Assembly: GCA_018650285.1 (NCBI GenBank)
Contig: JABIGF010000020.1
Span: forward strand, 62,001 to 126,000
Reading direction: 5' to 3'
Origin: Methanobacteriota archaeon
GTDB taxonomy: Archaea; Thermoplasmatota; Poseidoniia; Poseidoniales; Thalassarchaeaceae
DNA: 64,000 nucleotides
Positions 1 through 7,333 of the stretch are shown in pieces. Both the position numbers and the translations under genes were made by a program. Below the pieces are notes generated by a model, which was not told where the DNA came from, did not search any database, and worked only from the letters and a program-made list of their open reading frames with translations. The stretch's first letter is position 1; every line of letters starts with the position of its first letter.

Positions 1-1
1 T

Positions 2-700
2 ATTATTCAAGAGAATAATACTGGTGCGGAGGGCAATTCTACAGATACATCCGGGGATAATCAGACCAGTTCAGGAAACAATACCGATTTAGGAAACCAA
101 ACTCAAACACCTGAAGTAGGGCCATGGGAAGGGGAACAAATCTTCCAAGTCAATGCACTTGCACGTAGTTTGGGTGGTAATTGGTCAGAATGGAATTTAT
201 ATGACCATTTCAATCAGTCTTGGAATGGTACAATTTCTGGCAGCGAGAATGGTTCGGATGAAAATTGGGTATTAATTGAGTTTCTTAGTACCGATTGTGT
301 CCACTGTTGGAATGCTGCTGATGAAATGAGTAAGTTCTATCAAAATTATAGCAGTCAAATCGATATCCTCTCTTTCGCTGTGAATTTTTCATCAAATGAT
401 TACTTCAATGCTAGTCAAGACGAGGTTGCAGCGTTTCAGGATATGACTACCCATTCTGGTTGCCGCGGTAATTCTTATGATTGTTCAACACGGCCTGGTG
501 AACCTCACGATTGGCTATATGTTGATGATAGGAATCAATCTGCAATGTTTGATTTCGAAGCACGTGGTACGCCGATGTTTGTTATAATACAGCCAAATGG
601 TATTGTTGCTTGGCATCAATATCAGCATAGCGGCGAAGGTGATGATGACGATGAAAACATCATTGAGGCCCTTGAGAGATTTTTTGGACCGATGCAATAG
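2..700 (+). CDS. Secreted thioredoxin-like protein, C-terminal part (5' end outside window)
   Basis: The frame is open from the left edge, so this is the end of a longer gene. The first 55 or so residues are an Asn/Thr/Gly/Ser-rich linker with several N-x-T sequons, typical of exported, glycosylated archaeal surface proteins. A thioredoxin fold follows: the strand WVLIEFLS leads into a CVHC redox motif (bases 296-307), and the cis-proline region is GTPMFVIIQPNG. The CxxC suggests thiol-disulfide exchange or TlpA-like reduction outside the membrane; this is inferred from the fold. The tail carries a run of acidic residues. The N-terminal anchor cannot be seen. The first internal start-like codon (TTG at 170) lies between linker and domain and is probably not the true start. 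Confidence 0.75.
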   Translation: MIQENNTGAEGNSTDTSGDNQTSSGNNTDLGNQTQTPEVGPWEGEQIFQVNALARSLGGNWSEWNLYDHFNQSWNGTISGSENGSDENWVLIEFLSTDCVHCWNAADEMSKFYQNYSSQIDILSFAVNFSSNDYFNASQDEVAAFQDMTTHSGCRGNSYDCSTRPGEPHDWLYVDDRNQSAMFDFEARGTPMFVIIQPNGIVAWHQYQHSGEGDDDDENIIEALERFFGPMQ

Positions 701-761
701 GGTAATGCATGAACTAATTCTTAGTCTAGCAATAGTCAAGAATAAACCGCTGTTCTGTTAA

Positions 762-1940
762 TCATAGTGAGTCAAGAGCTTGAGAAATATCAGTCCAAAG
801 GTCTTCAACATCTTCTATTCCTATGCTCATTCGAACAAATCCTGGATGAATTCCAGCTTCAATTCTAACCTCTTCAGGAACAAACATGTGGCTTGTATTG
901 AATGGACATTCAACAAGACTTTCCACGCCACCAAGACTTGTTGCTTCGAATACCATTTGAAGAGAACTTAGGAATTTGAGAGCAGCAGCATCTCCACCTT
1001 TGACGGTAAAAGCCAGCATACCCGTGCCATTTGGCATGATGTTTTGAGCCAAGTCATATTGGCTGTCTCCATCCCTCATTGGATGGTTTATTGAGTCAAT
1101 TTTTGGGTGGTTTGCAAGCCTTTGAGATATTGATAATGCATTTGCAGCATGGATTGGCATGCGGGCGTGTAAAGTACGCATCCCCCTCTCTAGGAGATAG
1201 CATGCGTGAGGGTCGGGAGATCCTCCAAAGTGCACCTTTTTGAGGAATAGTGAACTAATTAGTTCAGCATTACCTACAACAGCCCCTCCTACAATATCTG
1301 AATGCCCTCCAAGATATTTTGTTGTTGAATGAATTACTAAATCACATCCCATTTTGATAGGTTGAGTCGCCCAAGGGGTTGCGAAGGTATTGTCAATAAT
1401 TAGTAGCAAATTATGGCGCTTGGCAATTTCTGCAAAGGCTGGGATGTTTGCAATTTTTAATACTGGATTTGAAAGTGTCTCAATGTAGAGAATTTTTGTT
1501 GATGGGGTGATGGCTGCCTCATAGGATGCAGGTTCAGTCATATCTGCAAATGTGACGTCGATTCCAAAACGTGGCAATTCTTCTGTCATTAATCCGTATG
1601 TACCGCCATACACATCAGGGGCTGCTACAATGTGGTCTCCACGTGAAAGAAGTCCAAGTAATGTCGTAGAAATAGCAGCCATTCCACTAGCAAATAGTAG
1701 CCCATCTTCAGCCTCTTCCATCGCACAGATTTTTTGAATTGCAGCATCAGAATTGACACTAGATAGTCGTGCATATAGTAGGGTATGTTGCGCTCCTGCT
1801 GCCCATCCAGCATACCGCTCTTCAGTTAGTTTATAGGTTGAGGATTGGAAAATAGGAGTATTCACTGCCCCCTCTATTTGTTGAGTTCCAGAATGAACTG
1901 CTTTGGTCGCAAACTGTTTGTCGGTGTCATCTTTTGCCAT
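762..1940 (-). CDS. PLP-dependent trans-sulfuration enzyme (cystathionine gamma-synthase/lyase family)
   Basis: A 392-residue Cys/Met-metabolism PLP enzyme of normal family length. The internal aldimine lysine is K208 in HSTTKYLGGHSD, and the PLP-pyridine aspartate is D183 in LLIIDNTFATP. GVESLVECP near the C terminus is also typical. The family makes or cleaves cystathionine, or eliminates H2S or methanethiol from Cys/Met; these activities cannot be told apart by eye. The ATG is preceded by a GGAGGGG ribosome-binding site lying inside a small CCCCT/AGGGG inverted repeat. It is divergent from an Lrp/AsnC regulator, a common arrangement for amino-acid genes, so control by that neighbour is likely but inferred. 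Confidence 0.9.
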   Translation of the reverse strand: MAKDDTDKQFATKAVHSGTQQIEGAVNTPIFQSSTYKLTEERYAGWAAGAQHTLLYARLSSVNSDAAIQKICAMEEAEDGLLFASGMAAISTTLLGLLSRGDHIVAAPDVYGGTYGLMTEELPRFGIDVTFADMTEPASYEAAITPSTKILYIETLSNPVLKIANIPAFAEIAKRHNLLLIIDNTFATPWATQPIKMGCDLVIHSTTKYLGGHSDIVGGAVVGNAELISSLFLKKVHFGGSPDPHACYLLERGMRTLHARMPIHAANALSISQRLANHPKIDSINHPMRDGDSQYDLAQNIMPNGTGMLAFTVKGGDAAALKFLSSLQMVFEATSLGGVESLVECPFNTSHMFVPEEVRIEAGIHPGFVRMSIGIEDVEDLWTDISQALDSL

Positions 1941-1994
1941 ACCCCTCCTAGGGGGTTCTGGGCTTCAACAATACGCCGCATATTTATTCGGTTA

Positions 1995-2041
1995 GTCGGA
2001 GGATATCCGAAATATAGTGGCTGTCGCCGACATTATGTCGG
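1995..2041. promoter_or_regulatory. Two inverted repeats in the divergent trans-sulfuration gene/Lrp promoter region
   Basis: Bases 2027-2041 form a perfect 7-bp-arm palindrome, CCGACAT-T-ATGTCGG. Just to the left, TCGGA (1996-2000) and TCCGA (2006-2010) form a second inverted repeat with a 5-base spacer. Both lie in the 134-base region between the divergent start codons at 1940 and 2075. Lrp/AsnC proteins bind short dyads and often control themselves and a divergent neighbour, so these are good operator candidates. Binding is inference. Confidence 0.5.
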
Positions 2042-2074
2042 AATTAATAATAATCAACCGGCGTTGCGCCGAAC

Positions 2075-2542
2075 ATGCTATTTGACCAACTAGATGCAAA
2101 AGACTCGGCGATTTTGACACTTTTACAGGATGATGCTCGTGCATCAACAAAGAGTATCGCCGATAGACTCAATATTCCTAGAGTGACTGTACATGACAGA
2201 ATTAAACGTCTCCAAGAGCGCGGAATCATTGAGAAATTTTCAGTTAAATTATCCCATGAAAAATTAGGTTTACCTCTGCATGGATTTCTTCTTGCAAATT
2301 GGGCAGGTGACAAAGCGAAAAAAGATCGTCGTAGCGTCGCTCAAGAAATATGTAAATTACCTTTCATAGTCGGTTGCCATATTATCACTGGTCAGTGGGA
2401 TTTCATGATAGAAGTAGTGGCTAAAGAGATGAATACATTGGGTGATTCAATATTAGATGAGTTATCTAAAATTCAAGGGATTGGGCATACTCAAACCATG
2501 GTGACATTCTACAGTTTCTATGGGGCGGCTCATGCATCTTGA
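2075..2542 (+). CDS. Lrp/AsnC family transcriptional regulator
   Basis: A 155-residue regulator of standard Lrp size. Residues 6-50 are an AsnC-type helix-turn-helix (AILTLLQDDARAS, then IADRLNIPRVTVHDRIKRL). Residues 65-150 form the alpha/beta RAM effector domain, containing VGCHIITGQWDFMIEVVAK and a C-terminal TQTMVTFYSF strand. Family members oligomerise and respond to amino acids. The divergent trans-sulfuration gene suggests a sulfur amino-acid or related ligand, which is inference. It starts 34 bases after a perfect palindrome, consistent with autoregulation. Confidence 0.9.
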   Translation: MLFDQLDAKDSAILTLLQDDARASTKSIADRLNIPRVTVHDRIKRLQERGIIEKFSVKLSHEKLGLPLHGFLLANWAGDKAKKDRRSVAQEICKLPFIVGCHIITGQWDFMIEVVAKEMNTLGDSILDELSKIQGIGHTQTMVTFYSFYGAAHAS

Positions 2543-2615
2543 GCATAAAAATTGGACAAATTCCACGCGAGAGGTTGAATAGGCAAGACACTCACCAAAG
2601 AAATGGGGGCGCAGT

Positions 2616-3677
2616 ATGCAGATATTGAAGAGAGATGATGACCTTTTGAAACTTCGAGTTCAACATGAGGACGACCTCTGGGTATTATCACAACTTGTCA
2701 AGGGAAAGAAGTGTGTAGGAATGGTTTCTCACCGTCGTGACCAGACGACAGGAACTCAAGAAGGCGGTCGAGCAAAATCGGCTGAGCGAAAGCCTATGTG
2801 GATTGTCATATCAGTTGAAGATTCAGAATTTCAAATGTTTAGTGATAATTTGAGATTGCATGGTGTCATCACCGAAGCGCCAATTGACAAGGGATCTTTC
2901 CATACTCATAATGTGGGTATAGGAGATGAGTTAGACCTAGTTGCAGATGAAGGCTGGAATAGGGCTGATGAGAAGTTACTAGGTGAATCTGTGAAAGATG
3001 GCGGCCTTGCGAAAGTAGGCATAATCGTGGTTGAAAATGATGAAGTCATGCTATTCCAAATTGCTTCACATGGTATGCGTGACCTTGCCACATTTACTCT
3101 TCGCGGAGGTGGCAAGCGAGAAAAAACATCAGGAGATACACGAGATGGTTTCTTCATTCAGGCTGCAAAAGAATCAGCCCTTCTTCTTGGCAAAGAGACA
3201 CCTTTGGTTGTCTGTGGCCCAGGTATGGCGCGCCAGCAATTTGAGAAATTACTTCGTAAGAATGGCTTAGAACAAGAGATAATCAATACGGCAACAAACA
3301 TTGGTGGCCGGCCTGCTGCAAACGAAGTATTAGCTGAAGGCCTTGCTTCAGAGATACTTGGAGAAACTGCAATCGCCAAGCAGACAATTTTGATTGAAGA
3401 GGCATTGAAGAGAATGGCGACAGATGGCGCTGTGGCATATGGGTATGATGTGATATCTAAATCATTAGATGAAGGAGCGATTGAAACATTGATTGTAAAT
3501 TCAGATTTGATACGTGATGAAGAAGCAAAAATTGGAGACGAATTTTGGTCAGATTTCATCAATAGACTTGATGAAAAAGGTGCACAATTAGTTCAAGCAT
3601 CAATTGAACATGATGCAGGCCAACAACTTGACGGCTTAGGTGGTGCAATTGCATTATTGCGTTGGAAGGTTGATTGA
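2616..3677 (+). CDS. pelA: Pelota, archaeal mRNA surveillance / ribosome rescue factor
   Basis: A 353-residue protein matching archaeal pelota over its whole length: an N-terminal Sm-like domain (MQILKRDDDLLKLRVQHEDDLWVL; VSHRRDQTTGTQEGGRAKS loop), the central eRF1-domain-2-like part (IIVVENDEVMLFQI), and the C-terminal eRF1-domain-3-like part (AYGYDVISKSLDEGAIETLIVNSDLI). Pelota works with aIF2B/Hbs1-like GTPase and ABCE1 to split stalled ribosomes. The central domain lacks a GGQ motif, as expected for pelota rather than release factor aRF1. It is convergent with the CPBP protease gene, with one base between the two stop codons. Confidence 0.95.
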   Translation: MQILKRDDDLLKLRVQHEDDLWVLSQLVKGKKCVGMVSHRRDQTTGTQEGGRAKSAERKPMWIVISVEDSEFQMFSDNLRLHGVITEAPIDKGSFHTHNVGIGDELDLVADEGWNRADEKLLGESVKDGGLAKVGIIVVENDEVMLFQIASHGMRDLATFTLRGGGKREKTSGDTRDGFFIQAAKESALLLGKETPLVVCGPGMARQQFEKLLRKNGLEQEIINTATNIGGRPAANEVLAEGLASEILGETAIAKQTILIEEALKRMATDGAVAYGYDVISKSLDEGAIETLIVNSDLIRDEEAKIGDEFWSDFINRLDEKGAQLVQASIEHDAGQQLDGLGGAIALLRWKVD

Positions 3678-3678
3678 A

Positions 3679-4359
3679 TCACGCAAATAATATGTATCCG
3701 CCAATTCCAAACATTGTGATATCAACAATTACATGGCTAATGTATGATGGCCAAATGCTTCTATGTCTCAAATAAAGTAGAGACCAGATTGCTCCGCCAG
3801 AAAAAATTCCAATCGAAGCAAGTATTACTGCCCATAATGGAAACATTTCAAGTGTGCCAAATACATGATGTGATGTGAAGGCAAGACTGGCTAGTACAAT
3901 TGCCCATTTTCCACCTACAAGTGTTTCACATTTTTCAAAAATAAACCATCTAAATAGGTACTCTTCTAGAAGTGAGTTGAATGTGAACCAATAGATAAAT
4001 GCGGCGAGATAAAGCCAAGGGTTAAGCAATCCAAAAGGTTCAACAAATGCTTTGATTTCATCTGGTTGTAGGTAATCTCTACTGAATATCCATGCGACAA
4101 ACATGACCGCACTCATGGCGATGCCAAGCCAAATCCCCTCTTTTATCCCGTTTTTATCGCACGGCGATTTTGAAATCTCTTTTTCTTCTATTTTCAACCG
4201 CCAAAGCGTAGGGAATCCCACTTGCCATATTTTACTAAATATCCACGCAGCAGAACCAATAATGCCTCCAAATGCAGTTGCTACAAGTAGGCCAACGGTT
4301 GCAACTGGGGCAGTGAAAAGTAGAGCCACTCCAGCCTCAGTCTTCTCTTCCATCAACAT
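3679..4359 (-). CDS. CPBP family intramembrane metalloprotease
   Basis: A 226-residue polytopic membrane protein with the three CPBP/CAAX-protease signatures: EEYLFR (E132, E133, R137), an FTSHH motif (H164/H165) and SHVIVD (H209, D213). About six hydrophobic helices surround them. The family includes type II CAAX prenyl endopeptidases (Rce1), bacteriocin self-immunity proteins and other site-2-like proteases. The substrate here is unknown. Start is ATG at 4359, with a second in-frame ATG at 4353. It follows no obvious operon and ends one base from the stop of pelA. Confidence 0.85.
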   Translation of the reverse strand: MLMEEKTEAGVALLFTAPVATVGLLVATAFGGIIGSAAWIFSKIWQVGFPTLWRLKIEEKEISKSPCDKNGIKEGIWLGIAMSAVMFVAWIFSRDYLQPDEIKAFVEPFGLLNPWLYLAAFIYWFTFNSLLEEYLFRWFIFEKCETLVGGKWAIVLASLAFTSHHVFGTLEMFPLWAVILASIGIFSGGAIWSLLYLRHRSIWPSYISHVIVDITMFGIGGYILFA

Positions 4360-4397
4360 GAATCATTTGTTGCTGGCTTTTGAATTATTGGGCGGCA

Positions 4398-4820
4398 TTA
4401 ACATTTGGCAATGACTTTCATTTCTACAGCAATTGGTGTAGGTAGTGCAGTAATTGAAACAGTTGTTCTTGCAGCCATGATATCAGTGAAATATTCTCCA
4501 TAAACATCGTTGTATCCTGAAAAATCTCTTTCCATATCTACAAGGAAGCAGAGGCAGTCAACCACATTTTCAAGTGTTAGTCCTGCATCTTCGAGGATCG
4601 CTTTGATATTCTCTATTACTTGTTTTGTTTGTGCTTTGATGTCATAGTCTAATGGCTCACCATTTTCATCTTTGATTGCACCACCAACAATTTCGTTAGT
4701 TACAGGATGTCTTGGCCCAATCCCTGAAACAAAAACAAGGTCACCCACTCGTCTTGCGTGAGGGTATGCACCGACTGCTTTTGGTGCATTATCTGAATAA
4801 ATAGGCCCGTCTTCGGGCAT
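4398..4820 (-). CDS. RidA (YjgF/YER057c/UK114) family deaminase, possible 2-aminomuconate deaminase
   Basis: A 140-residue protein with the full RidA fold: GAYPHARRVGDLVFVSG at the N terminus, KQVIENIKAILEDAG in the middle, and the carboxylate-binding Arg in ARTTVSITALP (about R118) followed by AVEMKVIAKC. RidA proteins hydrolyse enamine/imine intermediates; a branch acts as 2-aminomuconate deaminase in aminophenol and 3-hydroxyanthranilate degradation. Its ATG shares the A of the TGA stop of the upstream dioxygenase subunit (TGATG), so it is translationally coupled to it. That context favours the 2-aminomuconate role over a general housekeeping RidA, but this is inference. Confidence 0.88.
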   Translation of the reverse strand: MPEDGPIYSDNAPKAVGAYPHARRVGDLVFVSGIGPRHPVTNEIVGGAIKDENGEPLDYDIKAQTKQVIENIKAILEDAGLTLENVVDCLCFLVDMERDFSGYNDVYGEYFTDIMAARTTVSITALPTPIAVEMKVIAKC

Positions 4821-5743
4821 CAAATCATCCCCTTATCAAGGACGTTTCTATCACCAGTGAATATGTCAACATCATCTTCATCAAATTCTTTATCACCAAC
4901 AGAACCTATTCTTGGTGTCAGTTGAATTACCGCCCCACCAGCGCCATGTAGAGCAGCATAGGCTAATACTTCGCCAGAGTAATTGTTTGATTGGCCCATT
5001 GTGGCAGCCATCCACCACACTGGTTTGTATGCAACTACTTTTTGAACTCGGATTTGTCCGTGGATTTCTCGACTTAATTGACTCAAGTCTTCTAGTCGTC
5101 CTTCAGAAAAGAATTGCATTATTTTTTGATTCCACTCTTCATCTTTGGCGCTGTGAATTCGGTCTTCTCCTGGTTCTAAATGTTTAGTGAACATCCGATT
5201 TGAGAGACTCGCAACTACGACAATAACTGCTTTTTTCCCTTGTGCTTCTAAAGTGTCACGTGCAGCTTTACCAAACACAATTGATTCAGCGCGATTTGCG
5301 TAAACGTTTGAAGAGACAATACAGGCAGGGATACGATTGCCCGGATTTAAGAGGCTAAGAGCCACTACTGAACCGGTGTCAATTGGAAAACCATCGTAAG
5401 CGATAGTACGTGAATGGAGTCCTCTTTTCCCACAGTTTTCGTGATAACTCTGAGCAAATTCAGTATCCATCTTGAATTTGTATGGCATACTTCCAAGAAA
5501 ATGGAAATCATCGTCGACATGAACCCATTCTGGCTCAGGATGTGCTTGAATCTGATGTCCGATAATGCTAGGCCATGTTGTTGAATAGATTAGAATAAGA
5601 TCTGCATCACTCTCTTCTATTCTCTGGCGTGCAGTGTCGTAAGCAGCACGAAGTTGTCCCCATCCTTCATTTTGTTCAGGTGCAAGAAGTGGGTGTGGGT
5701 GTGGTGGGACATACAGTCCAAAGCAAATCGGAGAATCACTCAG
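4820..5743 (-). CDS. Extradiol ring-cleavage dioxygenase, alpha-type subunit (LigB superfamily)
   Basis: The reading frame is open back to a stop at 5762-5764, giving about 307 residues if it starts at CTG 5743. It opens with SDSPICFGLYVPPHPHPLL, parallel to the APHPPH motif of the next gene, and has DADLILIYSTTWPS where LigB proteins carry a metal-ligand His. It therefore fits the non-catalytic alpha subunit of 2-aminophenol 1,6-dioxygenase-type enzymes. No ATG, GTG or TTG precedes the conserved N terminus in frame. The CTG overlaps the upstream TGA (CTGA) and has GGAGGTGG just upstream. The first ATG (5488) would delete about 85 conserved-looking residues. Confidence 0.75.
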   Translation of the reverse strand: MSDSPICFGLYVPPHPHPLLAPEQNEGWGQLRAAYDTARQRIEESDADLILIYSTTWPSIIGHQIQAHPEPEWVHVDDDFHFLGSMPYKFKMDTEFAQSYHENCGKRGLHSRTIAYDGFPIDTGSVVALSLLNPGNRIPACIVSSNVYANRAESIVFGKAARDTLEAQGKKAVIVVVASLSNRMFTKHLEPGEDRIHSAKDEEWNQKIMQFFSEGRLEDLSQLSREIHGQIRVQKVVAYKPVWWMAATMGQSNNYSGEVLAYAALHGAGGAVIQLTPRIGSVGDKEFDEDDVDIFTGDRNVLDKGMI

Positions 5744-6639
5744 AGAACCACCTCCCTTGTGTCAGGGTTTGGGTCCCAGGCGGCAATTACATTCCCAGTC
5801 CCAATAACTGATTGATAGCCGTATATTTCTGCAGGATAATCAGGCATCCCCATCGCTTCCATCATCCAAGTGAAAGAGCCTGAGTCAGTTTCAGCAATCG
5901 TCTGTTCAGTAAATTCAGGCATTAAATCAATGACTTCATTCATCTTTCCTTGCCGCATTAAATCAATCAGTTTCATATCCCAGACATAATTACTGTGATT
6001 GTATATATGCTGTTTTGACATATCTTCTGGAAGTGGCGATTCAACAGTGAAATGACGGTGTGATAGACTATGACTTGAGACGAGAACAACACGTTTGTCG
6101 CTTGCTAATATTGCTTCTCGACAAGCCCGTCCGAGCGCTCTTGCCTGCTCATTCATTACTTCTACAGAGTAGTAGTGACGGTTGCGATTTGATGAAATCG
6201 GCACCACGGGCTTATCCCATTCTGAATTCAACATGTGTGCTGAAACAATGGTCCCGTAGTCAATACGGAAATCTTGATTTTCCATCATCATTGTAACGAT
6301 GCCAGCATCTTTGGCGGCGTCATGCATTGCCCTAGATAATTCAACATCAACATCGATATCATAGTTGAAACGGAATAAGTTTGGAAAAATTGGATCAACA
6401 GATTTTGATTTGAATTTTGGAAGTCCTAAGAAATGCGTGCCCACATAGGTTTGCCAGTGTGGGGTGAAGATGACGATTGCGTCGTAGTCTAACGTTTGTA
6501 GTTTCTTAGCTAGTTTTGCATATCCCCACCTTAGAGTTTCCCAACCCCCTTCTGAGTGTGGCTCATTTTGCTCTGGATTATCTGCATAAACCATGTGCGG
6601 AGGGTGTGGAGCGATACAACCTGCGACGATTTCTCCCAT
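5740..6639 (-). CDS. Extradiol ring-cleavage dioxygenase, catalytic beta-type subunit (2-aminophenol 1,6-dioxygenase-like)
   Basis: A 299-residue class III extradiol dioxygenase (LigB superfamily). Candidate Fe(II) ligands are H12 in CIAPHPPHMV, H61 in FTPHW, and a late Glu in PEFTEQTIAETDSGSF, matching the His13/His62/Glu251 pattern I recall for AmnB-type enzymes. SSHSLSHRHF is the active-site His region. The family opens catechol-like or o-aminophenol rings with O2 to give a muconic or aminomuconic semialdehyde. It is first in a coupled unit with the alpha-type subunit and a RidA protein. The RidA partner points to an amino-substituted ring. The exact substrate is not proved by sequence. 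Confidence 0.85.
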   Translation of the reverse strand: MGEIVAGCIAPHPPHMVYADNPEQNEPHSEGGWETLRWGYAKLAKKLQTLDYDAIVIFTPHWQTYVGTHFLGLPKFKSKSVDPIFPNLFRFNYDIDVDVELSRAMHDAAKDAGIVTMMMENQDFRIDYGTIVSAHMLNSEWDKPVVPISSNRNRHYYSVEVMNEQARALGRACREAILASDKRVVLVSSHSLSHRHFTVESPLPEDMSKQHIYNHSNYVWDMKLIDLMRQGKMNEVIDLMPEFTEQTIAETDSGSFTWMMEAMGMPDYPAEIYGYQSVIGTGNVIAAWDPNPDTREVVL

Positions 6640-6771
6640 GCTATCAAAACTCCTAGAGGGGGACGCTCTTTTAATCCGCCGCTACCGAAGATACATAGTA
6701 ATCTGTCATCAAATATTCTGTTGTGGCATCTCGGCAAAGAATCAATTCCTACCTGCTTCACCCAATACTCA

Positions 6772-7278
6772 ATGCCCGAGGATGAAGTCCTAGAATCTGA
6801 TGTTTCAAATGTGGTTATTCCAATAGAGAACACGGAACTATTTCAAGGAGTAAAGTGGCAGTTGTGGTTTCCAGTAATAATCGGATTAATAGCATCTGTA
6901 ATCTCAAAGTTGACCTTTGAAGATATTGTGGCGCCGCAATTAGGATTAACCAATGCAGAATCTATTGAAAATGGTACTCTATTATTCAGTGGCGTGATTT
7001 TGACTTTCGTCCTATCCTTACTATCTTTGAAATTATATGGCAGTGGAAATCGCCGTATTAAATTCATCATGGGTGGAGGAATAAGTGTCATGTTCTTTCT
7101 TTTTGGAATTGTTTTGTTCAAAATATTGTGCTGGGCTTTCATTATTATTTTTTGGCTTATAATCACAATTATTTGGGGGCAATACCGCCTCTCCCCTCCT
7201 CGTACGGGCATTTGGTTGGGTGCAGGCGGAGCGGTCTCAATTGTGTTGGGTAATTTGATTGCCCATTTAACTCTCTAG
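6772..7278 (+). CDS. Small polytopic membrane protein, function unknown
   Basis: A protein of about 168 residues starting at the ATG in MPEDEVLESDVSN. The frame runs further upstream, but that stretch is low-quality coding sequence and overlaps the divergent dioxygenase gene. A short acidic cytosolic N terminus is followed by about five hydrophobic helices (WFPVIIGLIASVIS, LLFSGVILTFVLSLLSL, GISVMFFLFGIVLFK, AFIIIFWLIITIIW, WLGAGGAVSIVLGNLIA). I recognise no family motif. It lies between the dioxygenase unit and the phosphotransferase-like gene with no clear link to either. Confidence 0.6.
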   Translation: MPEDEVLESDVSNVVIPIENTELFQGVKWQLWFPVIIGLIASVISKLTFEDIVAPQLGLTNAESIENGTLLFSGVILTFVLSLLSLKLYGSGNRRIKFIMGGGISVMFFLFGIVLFKILCWAFIIIFWLIITIIWGQYRLSPPRTGIWLGAGGAVSIVLGNLIAHLTL

Positions 7279-7333
7279 TGTTTGCAAAGAGTCGTATCTT
7301 TGAGCAGTTATTGCATTTATATTAACAAAAGTC

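Noticed and set aside
3158-3562. 134-residue minus-strand frame inside pelA
   Set aside because: Lies wholly opposite a well-conserved gene, with Ser-rich antisense composition.
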